Assembly: GCA_013695335.1 (NCBI GenBank)
Contig: JACDAR010000114.1
Span: 1-27,348 of the forward strand
DNA: 27,348 nucleotides
DNA from: Rubrobacter sp.
GTDB lineage: Bacteria > Actinomycetota > Rubrobacteria > Rubrobacterales > Rubrobacteraceae
Direction of reading: 5' to 3'
Every line of letters begins with the position of its first letter. Within the stretch, counting starts at the first letter, position 1. Under the pieces are notes generated by a model. That model had not been told where the DNA came from and ran no database searches. It worked only from the letters and a program-made list of their open reading frames with translations. The position numbers and the translations under genes are program-made. Shown piece by piece: positions 22,801 to 27,348 of the stretch.

Positions 22801-23394
22801 CTAGTGATCCATATCCCGGCTGAGCCAACCGTCGTGTCGTTCCTTGAGCCACGTCGTTCGCAACCTGATGGCCGCGCTCCTGGCCGGCATGTCGGATTCG
22901 GAGAGATCTACCAGTCGCTTGTAGGCGATGCTTCCGTTGCTCATCAAGGCAACCAATCCTTCCTCTGCCTGCCTCCGGTCCTCGGAAGCCAGCCTCCGCA
23001 ACGCCTCCGCTGGCTCCCCAGGCAGCGCCTCGCCGAGCAGCTCTGCGAGCTGTCCGGTTTTGCGCAGCTCTATCTCTCGCGCTTCCGTCCGCATGAACCG
23101 CTCCCAGGCGGCCAGCCGGGCCCGACAACGTTCCTCTTCTTTTCGCGCCCGTTTCCGTTCCTTCTCCCGCTCTAGCGCCAGGTCCTCCTGCCACCGGGCC
23201 GCTCTCTCCTTGCGGTGCGGACCATCGCGCAGCTCCACAAGCTTCCGTCCAGCCTCGGTCTCCGCGACGGCCTCGAACGCCACCGTGAACGTTTCTCCTG
23301 TCTGTTCCGTACGCGTCTTCGCCTGGCGGGACAGAACCTCCGTCGCCATGTCGGCTACTTTTTGCTTCTCGTGTATGATCTTCTCCTTATCCAT
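22801..23394 (-). CDS. Charged coiled-coil hypothetical protein
   Basis: A 197-residue soluble protein, not recognised. The ATG at 23394 gives MDKEKIIHEKQKVADMATEVL; the frame is open to a GTG at 23502, but that extension uses AT-rich third positions and overlaps a better-coding frame. The middle (about 75-120) is an unbroken run of Lys/Arg/Glu (KEREKKRARKEEERC-like) typical of a long coiled coil. The C-terminal part (LGEALPGEPAEALRRLASEDRRQAEEGLVALM) is helical. No ribosome site is evident before the ATG, whereas the small ORF at 23544-23355 overlaps it, so it is probably translated by coupling. Two convergent genes (this and ferritin) are separated by 127 bp with no clear terminator. Confidence 0.65.
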   Translation of the reverse strand: MDKEKIIHEKQKVADMATEVLSRQAKTRTEQTGETFTVAFEAVAETEAGRKLVELRDGPHRKERAARWQEDLALEREKERKRARKEEERCRARLAAWERFMRTEAREIELRKTGQLAELLGEALPGEPAEALRRLASEDRRQAEEGLVALMSNGSIAYKRLVDLSESDMPARSAAIRLRTTWLKERHDGWLSRDMDH

Positions 23395-23544
23395 GCACCA
23401 GGATGATGAGATCCCTGGATACAAAAATATTCGGGCTGGCGAAGCCGCTCCAGTAAAGAGTCGGCGATCGCCAGCCCGTGCAACAAACGCTGGTCGTGCC
23501 ACAACGCCAGAGTTTGCGGCTGGTTAGGGGGCTTTCCTATTCAT
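23355..23544 (-). CDS. Candidate small ORF interrupted by a +1 frameshift (leader or decayed gene)
   Basis: An excellent ribosome site (AGGAGGT, 23559-23553) stands 8 bases before an ATG at 23544, but the frame gives only MNRKAP and then TAA. Skipping one base at the C5 run (CCC-TAA) continues into a GC3-rich frame reading NQPQTLALWHDQRLLHGLAIADSLLE and on to a stop at 23355, 62 residues in all. That frame overlaps the ATG of the coiled-coil gene at 23394. Options are programmed +1 frameshifting, a real inactivating mutation, or a sequencing error in the homopolymer. Protein family unknown. Confidence 0.4.
23432..23478 (-). terminator. Attenuator-like hairpin followed by a T-run, inside the small ORF
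   Basis: On the minus strand CGGGCTGGCGA (23478-23468) pairs perfectly with TCGCCAGCCCG (23442-23432) around a 25-base loop, and AATATTTTTG follows. It would stop transcription before the coiled-coil gene unless a ribosome covers it. Confidence 0.5.
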
Positions 23545-23585
23545 CGGTCCTTACCTCCTGCTAGAGGTACAGCGACAACGATAGA

Positions 23586-23594
23586 ATTGTATCA
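23586..23594 (-). promoter_or_regulatory. Extended -10 promoter for the small ORF / coiled-coil operon
   Basis: On the minus strand TGA-TACAAT (23594-23586) is an extended -10 element with five of six hexamer matches; the -35 region is poor. It would give a leader of about 35 bases to the ATG at 23544. Confidence 0.4.
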
Positions 23595-23747
23595 CACATT
23601 ACTAGAACGGAGTTGTTCTCCTGGTGGCAAGGCATAGGTACGCGCCATTTGCCGCGCGAACGACGGCTCCCGTCGTCCGCAGCCCGCTACCGAATTTCTA
23701 CAGAGATCAGACCATCAGCCCCCGTCAGGAACAGTATCATTAGTAGT

Positions 23748-24461
23748 GTGGAGGATGCCGAAGGACAGCGAAGGCCAGCGGGGGAGGGCTACTCTTCCGA
23801 AGAACTAGTGGCGAGGTTGCGGGAGGCCGTTCCCCGCCCGCTTCCGAACTGGCGCGAGGTGTACGAGGGTTTTTCGCCGGTAGACATCGAGACCGGAGAG
23901 CGCCGTTCCAGGGTACCATCGCCGGATGTCGTTTCGCGGCGGGCGGCCGTGCTCGTGCCCGTGCTCATGGAGCCGAAGGGGGCGCGGCTTGTGTACACGG
24001 TGAGGAAGGCACACCTGAACGACCACGCCGGTCAGATCTCCTTTCCCGGAGGTGGTCATGAGCCGGACGACGATTCGCTGCTGGCTACCGCTTTGCGCGA
24101 GGCGGAAGAGGAGATAGAACTGAGGCCGAGTCTAGTGGAGGTGATCGGGGAGCTGGAGGAAATGTACATCCCGCCGTCCAACTTCCGGGTGAGCCCGTTC
24201 GTCGGCCTCCTGCCACCCGGGGCGGAGATGGTCCTCGACCCCGAGGAGGTGGAGGAGATCTTCACCGTACCCCTGGAGCACTTGATGGCCCCCGACATTC
24301 TTCGGAAGGTGATCCGGACCCGCGAAGGCCGCGAGTACGAAGTGCCGGTCTTCTCCGTCGAGCCGGACTCGGGGAAGCGGCGGGAGATCTGGGGCGCCAC
24401 AGCCGCCATGACAGGTGTTCTCCTTGCTCGTCTGGGATGGAACCCCACGGGCATTACGTGA
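23748..24461 (+). CDS. Nudix hydrolase, CoA pyrophosphatase (NudL/UPF0035 type)
   Basis: Cleaves coenzyme A or its derivatives to phosphopantetheine and 3',5'-ADP; cytosolic; 237 residues from the GTG at 23748. The CoA-specific motif precedes the Nudix box as VYTVRKAHLNDHAGQISFPGG; the Nudix box itself is GGGHEPDDDSLLATALREAEEEIEL, carrying the metal-binding REAEEE. YIPPSNFRVSPFVG follows as in NudL. The frame is open further upstream to 23613, but that part lacks a spaced ribosome site and does not match the family. TATCAT (23735-23740) lies 7 bases before the GTG, so the message may be leaderless. Confidence 0.87.
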   Translation: MEDAEGQRRPAGEGYSSEELVARLREAVPRPLPNWREVYEGFSPVDIETGERRSRVPSPDVVSRRAAVLVPVLMEPKGARLVYTVRKAHLNDHAGQISFPGGGHEPDDDSLLATALREAEEEIELRPSLVEVIGELEEMYIPPSNFRVSPFVGLLPPGAEMVLDPEEVEEIFTVPLEHLMAPDILRKVIRTREGREYEVPVFSVEPDSGKRREIWGATAAMTGVLLARLGWNPTGIT

Positions 24462-24501
24462 GTATAGGATTGACACAGATGAGAGACAGGGGAGGCGCGG
24501 G

Positions 24502-25029
24502 ATGGAGTGTCCGGTCTGCGTTAACGCGATGACCACCAAGACCAATGGTGGGATCACCGTGGACGTGTGCGCGGGGGGATGCGGCGGCATCTGGCTGGAC
24601 CGCTACGAGTTGATGCGGGTCGACGAAACCCACGAATCGGCGGGGGAGAGCCTCCTCGAAGTAGACCGCGACCAGACTCTGAAAGTGGACCTGAGCAAGC
24701 GTCTCCACTGCCCGAAATGCCACGACGTGGTGATGATGCGCCACTTCTTCAGCGTGAAACGCCAGGTCGTGGTGGACGAATGTCCCAGTTGCGGTGGACA
24801 CTGGCTAGATCCCGGCGAGCTGAGGAACATAAGGACCGAGTACGCCACGGAGGGGGATCGTAAACAGGCGGCCTCAGAGTACTTCGACGAGGTCTTCGGC
24901 CCCGAACTCGCCGCCGCGCACGCAAAATCCCAGGCAGAACTGGCGCGGGCGCAGAGGATCGCCTATGCCTTCCGGTTCATCTGCCCGAGCTACTACATTC
25001 CAGGCAAGCAGGACTGGGGAACTTTCTAG
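24502..25029 (+). CDS. Protein with two TFIIB-like zinc ribbons (zf-TFIIB family)
   Basis: A 175-residue cytosolic protein, probably zinc-binding; role unknown. AGGGGAGG (24488-24495) is 6 bases before the ATG. Two copies of the zf-TFIIB motif are present: C3-x2-C6 with C23-x3-C27 ending GGIWLDRYEL, and C70-x2-C73 with C94-x2-C97 ending GGHWLDPGEL. The first ribbon has an extra residue in its second knuckle (CAGGC). The C-terminal third is helical and ends in an aromatic stretch (FICPSYYIPGKQDW). It follows the Nudix gene by 40 bases in the same direction and may share its transcript. An open frame from 24415 overlaps the Nudix gene and is not used. Confidence 0.82.
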   Translation: MECPVCVNAMTTKTNGGITVDVCAGGCGGIWLDRYELMRVDETHESAGESLLEVDRDQTLKVDLSKRLHCPKCHDVVMMRHFFSVKRQVVVDECPSCGGHWLDPGELRNIRTEYATEGDRKQAASEYFDEVFGPELAAAHAKSQAELARAQRIAYAFRFICPSYYIPGKQDWGTF

Positions 25030-25082
25030 CCAGCGTTTCGTTCTTATCGAAATCAGAGAATGGAGTTCACATCACCTGATTT

Positions 25083-26129
25083 CTATTCGCCCCAGGTTTT
25101 GCGCAGGACTCGGAGCCAGTTCTCGTGAGCCAGCTTACTGAGCGCCTGGTCGTCGTAGCCCCGGTCTCTGAGGGCCGACATCAGCTTTGGCAGACCAGAC
25201 ACGTCACCTATCCCATTTGGGATCAAAACCCCATCGAAGTCTGAGCCAAAGCCGACCCTGTCGATACCGGCCCGCCCTACGAGGTAGTCGATCTGCCTGA
25301 CCATCACTTCCAGGGGAGTGTTTGCATCCCTGGCCGCGTCTTCACGCAGGAAGTTGACGGCGAAGTTGAGCCCGATCATCCCGTCAGAGGCCACTATGGC
25401 GTCGATCTGAGGGTCCGTGAGGTTTCGGGTGGAAGCGCACATGGCGTAAGCGTTTGAGTGGGTGGCGACGAGTGGGGCATCCGTGAGATCCGCCACGTCC
25501 CAGAAGCCTCGCTCGTTGAGGTGGGAAACGTCGATCATTATGCCAAGCTCATTGCAGGCGCGAACCAACTCCCTGCCTGCGTCGGTGAGCCCCGGTCCCG
25601 TATCGGGCGAGCGTTGAAAATGCACCGCGACACCCTCGGCGAAGGAATTGGGCCGACCCCAGACGGGCCCCAGCGAGCGCAGTCCAGCCCGGTGGAGAAC
25701 GTGAAGCGCATCGAGGTCGGTGTCGATGGCGTCTGCGCCTTCCAGGTGAAGCACCGCAGCCATTACTTCGTTCTCCATGCAGCGCTGTATTTCGGCTACC
25801 GTGCGGACTATCCGGAACTTCCCTTCAGAGAGGCCCTCGATCCTGAACAGAGTGGCGGCATCGGCCATCGTCTGGCGCAGCGCGAATGCTGCATCGAGCG
25901 CGGGCGGAAGGCCGTTTGGTGTGCGGCTGGACACGGGTACTTTGGGCGAGGGTATCCATACCGCAAAGAAGCCTCCCCCGAAGCCGCCATCCTTTGCCCG
26001 CGGGAGATCCAGGTGTCCCTTCTCATTGCGTTCGAAGAACGCGCCGGGTCCGCCCCCATCCGGCCCACCGAGCCTTAGCAGTACGTCGTTGTGGCCATCG
26101 AACACGACCGGAAATGCATTCCGATCCAT
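25083..26129 (-). CDS. Membrane-dipeptidase-like protein, peptidase family M19
   Basis: Zinc dipeptidase of the renal dipeptidase family, 348 residues; no signal peptide, so cytosolic, as is usual in bacteria. Binuclear metal ligands: His and Asp in FDGHND (11-16), the bridging Glu in LHLEGADAI, His in DVSHLNERG and in LVATHSNAY, and Asp in GFGSDFDG. The order and spacing match the family. AAAAGGGAG lies 6-7 bases before the ATG at 26129. Bacterial members cleave dipeptides, including D-amino-acid-containing ones; the natural substrate is unknown. It faces away from the transposase relic. Confidence 0.92.
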   Translation of the reverse strand: MDRNAFPVVFDGHNDVLLRLGGPDGGGPGAFFERNEKGHLDLPRAKDGGFGGGFFAVWIPSPKVPVSSRTPNGLPPALDAAFALRQTMADAATLFRIEGLSEGKFRIVRTVAEIQRCMENEVMAAVLHLEGADAIDTDLDALHVLHRAGLRSLGPVWGRPNSFAEGVAVHFQRSPDTGPGLTDAGRELVRACNELGIMIDVSHLNERGFWDVADLTDAPLVATHSNAYAMCASTRNLTDPQIDAIVASDGMIGLNFAVNFLREDAARDANTPLEVMVRQIDYLVGRAGIDRVGFGSDFDGVLIPNGIGDVSGLPKLMSALRDRGYDDQALSKLAHENWLRVLRKTWGE

Positions 26130-26155
26130 ATGAGCATCTCCCTTTTATGCGATTG

Positions 26156-26171
26156 CAAAGCTACAAAGCTA
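26156..26171. repeat. Tandem 8-bp repeat CAAAGCTA x2
   Basis: Two exact adjacent copies (26156-26163 and 26164-26171) lie between the M19 gene and the transposase relic. They may be a scar near the old insertion boundary or a chance duplication. Confidence 0.4.
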
Positions 26172-26231
26172 TCCTCCCGATCCGGAGGCCGCCCAAAACC
26201 TTCTCTGGATCGAGAGGACACTTTGGAAGAT

Positions 26232-26999
26232 ACCATAACCACCACCTACTACCTCTGAGGTTGTGTGCTCAGCCCTTATCGCGGCTGCCTTCTTCTCTGG
26301 CAACATCGAGGCGACTCGCTCATTTTTGGATGAGTACGGCTACATCAACAAAACGATCTCAAAGAGTCGCTTCGACCGCAGGCTTCACGCCATGAACCCT
26401 CACCTCTGGCGGGCGCTCCTCGATCTTCTGGAGGAAGCGTTCAAACAATCCCATCCCGACCAAACCTACATGATGGACTCCCTGCCCATCCCGGTGTGCG
26501 ACAACATCCGCATCAAGCGGAGCCGGATTTATCCCCGCGCGAGGAGCATGGGGAGGCTTTTCGCGGCTACGTGGCGAGCAAACGACGCTTATTTCTACGG
26601 GTTGCGACTATATCTTCTCATCACAGGGACGGTCGAGCCGGTGGAGTTCACCCTGGCGGCTGCTTCTCACGAGGCGGATGTAAAGGTGTTCGGGGAGTTG
26701 GATCTGGATCTGCCCGAGGGAGCGACGATCCATGCTGACAAAGGCTACATCGACTACCAGTACGAGGCTCTGCTCGAAGGGGTTGGAGTGAAGCTCCTCT
26801 CTCAGAGGAAGAAGTGATCTTAGCGGCCACACTGGGCATCCACGGAGTATTTGGCCAAGCCCGTGCGACAGTACATAGAGACGGTCTGCAAAGCGGGCTG
26901 CGTGCGTTATTTTCGAGGAAGATCCAGGCGGTTACGTCAAAGGGCTTTGAGTTGAAGGTTGTTTGCTTCCTTTCGGCCTTCTCGATTCAAGGCCTTTAG
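26232..26999 (+). pseudogene. IS982-family transposase, decayed
   Basis: Recognisable in order: HHLLPLRLC and CSALIAAAFFSGN, EYGYINKTISKSRFDRRLHA, YMMDSLPIPVCDNIRIKRSRIY (first catalytic Asp), EEHGEAFRGYVASKRR, YFYGLRLYL, PVEFTLA, LDLPEGATIHADKGYIDY (second Asp), then LLSQRKK, EYLAKPVRQYIETV, and SRKIQAVTSKGFELKVVCF. These pieces fall in different frames. A TG duplication near 26263 shifts the N-terminus, paired shifts occur around 26540-26595, TGA and TAG interrupt at about 26815-26824, and a shift near 26885 moves the C-terminus to another frame. The third DDE residue is lost. Terminal inverted repeats are not recognisable. Immobile remnant. Confidence 0.88.
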
Positions 27000-27064
27000 G
27001 GGGCAACTCAGGTTACTCCGTATGCTAGAACAATCCAGGATACACAACGGCCAATAGGAGAGAC

Positions 27065-27334
27065 ATGGCGAAGACCCACAAGGTAACCTTTCGGCGCAGG
27101 GGCTTAACCATAGATTGCGCCGAGGACGAGTATATCCTCGAACAAGCCGAGAACGCGGGCTTGCGTCTCCCCTACGATTGCCGCAGCGGCACCTGCACGA
27201 CCTGTATTGTGAAGTGCCTCGAAGGTGAGATGGACCAGGACCTCGCTGTTGCACTGGACGACGATGACCTGGAGCAAGGCTGGCGCCTCATCTGCATCGG
27301 CAGCCCGCTTTCGGACGTGGTGCTGGATAGATAG
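27065..27334 (+). CDS. Plant-type [2Fe-2S] ferredoxin
   Basis: Small electron carrier of 89 residues; cytosolic. The cluster ligands are C39-x4-C44-x2-C47 in YDCRSGTCTTC and C77 in RLICIGSPLSDV, the chloroplast-type pattern. The beta-grasp fold is evident from KVTFRRRGLTIDCAEDEYILEQAENAGLRLPY. TAGGAG is 6 bases before the ATG. The acidic loop (DQDLAVALDDDDLEQGW) is typical. Its redox partner is not in the window. The gene begins 66 bases after the transposase relic, so its own promoter must lie in or next to the old insertion; TATGCT at 27021-27026 is a weak candidate. Confidence 0.93.
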   Translation: MAKTHKVTFRRRGLTIDCAEDEYILEQAENAGLRLPYDCRSGTCTTCIVKCLEGEMDQDLAVALDDDDLEQGWRLICIGSPLSDVVLDR

Positions 27335-27348
27335 TAGCTAGAGCGTGT

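Noticed and set aside
22502..23194. Minus-strand 230-codon frame spanning the ferritin 3' end and the coiled-coil gene
   Set aside because: It overlaps two better-supported genes and is composed of low-complexity Arg/Gly/Ala.
23395..23502. Longer start (GTG 23502) for the coiled-coil gene
   Set aside because: Third positions in this stretch are poor in G/C, no ribosome site is present, and the overlapping small-ORF frame looks more coding. Not fully excluded.
26172..27040. Terminal inverted repeats of the IS982 relic
   Set aside because: Only weak resemblance between the flanks could be found by eye, so the ends are not called.

Overview
The window is a GC-rich, densely packed chromosomal stretch from a Gram-positive-type bacterium, probably a deep-branching actinobacterium close to Rubrobacter. 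The reasons are inferential: high GC with GC-biased third positions, frequent GTG and TTG starts, lipoprotein and Tat secretion signals, a GH63-type mannosylglycerate/glucosylglycerate hydrolase (an enzyme known from Rubrobacter and Thermus), a polyphosphate glucokinase and a relic of a LuxR-type regulator. I see no rRNA, tRNA or CRISPR array. Apart from one decayed insertion sequence there are no mobile genes.

Layout. 1-5240: the 3' part of prolyl-tRNA synthetase, a secreted protein with a possible double-psi-barrel C-terminus, an M29 aminopeptidase coupled to a 73-residue protein, a HAD hydrolase and, convergent to it, polyphosphate glucokinase. 5240-9610: a secreted P-domain-like protein closed by a strong terminator, then a nucleotide-sugar epimerase followed directly by a polytopic GT-C-like membrane protein. 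9630-12720: an efeUOB-type ferrous iron uptake operon on the minus strand. 12720-14910: a membrane-anchored type I phosphodiesterase overlapping a GT2 glycosyltransferase. 14910-17940: a tartrate/D-malate-type dehydrogenase, a small helical protein and the GH63 hydrolase. 17940-20095: a LuxR relic, a set of hairpins and repeated half-sites, and then four small genes (cysteine-pair protein, secreted mini-protein, cysteine-dioxygenase-like cupin, alpha/beta-barrel-like protein). 20140-22090: a secreted Asp-box propeller protein with its own promoter and terminator. 22160-25030: ferritin, a charged coiled-coil gene preceded by a frame-interrupted small ORF with an attenuator-like hairpin, a CoA-type Nudix hydrolase and a double zinc-ribbon protein. 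25080-27348: an M19 dipeptidase, an IS982-family transposase relic and a plant-type 2Fe-2S ferredoxin.

How it fits together. Iron is the clearest theme: efeUOB for import, ferritin for storage and a 2Fe-2S protein as consumer. A 22-bp Fur-like box lies in the efeU leader, and a copy differing at one base lies upstream of the epimerase/GT-C pair about 6 kb away. This suggests, but does not prove, that an envelope-glycan operon shares iron control with iron uptake. Envelope and secretion are the second theme (GT-C, GT2, phosphodiesterase, three secreted proteins). The regulatory and structured-DNA features at 6512-6559, 12648-12740, 18159-18260 and 23355-23594 are the parts least explained by ordinary annotation.
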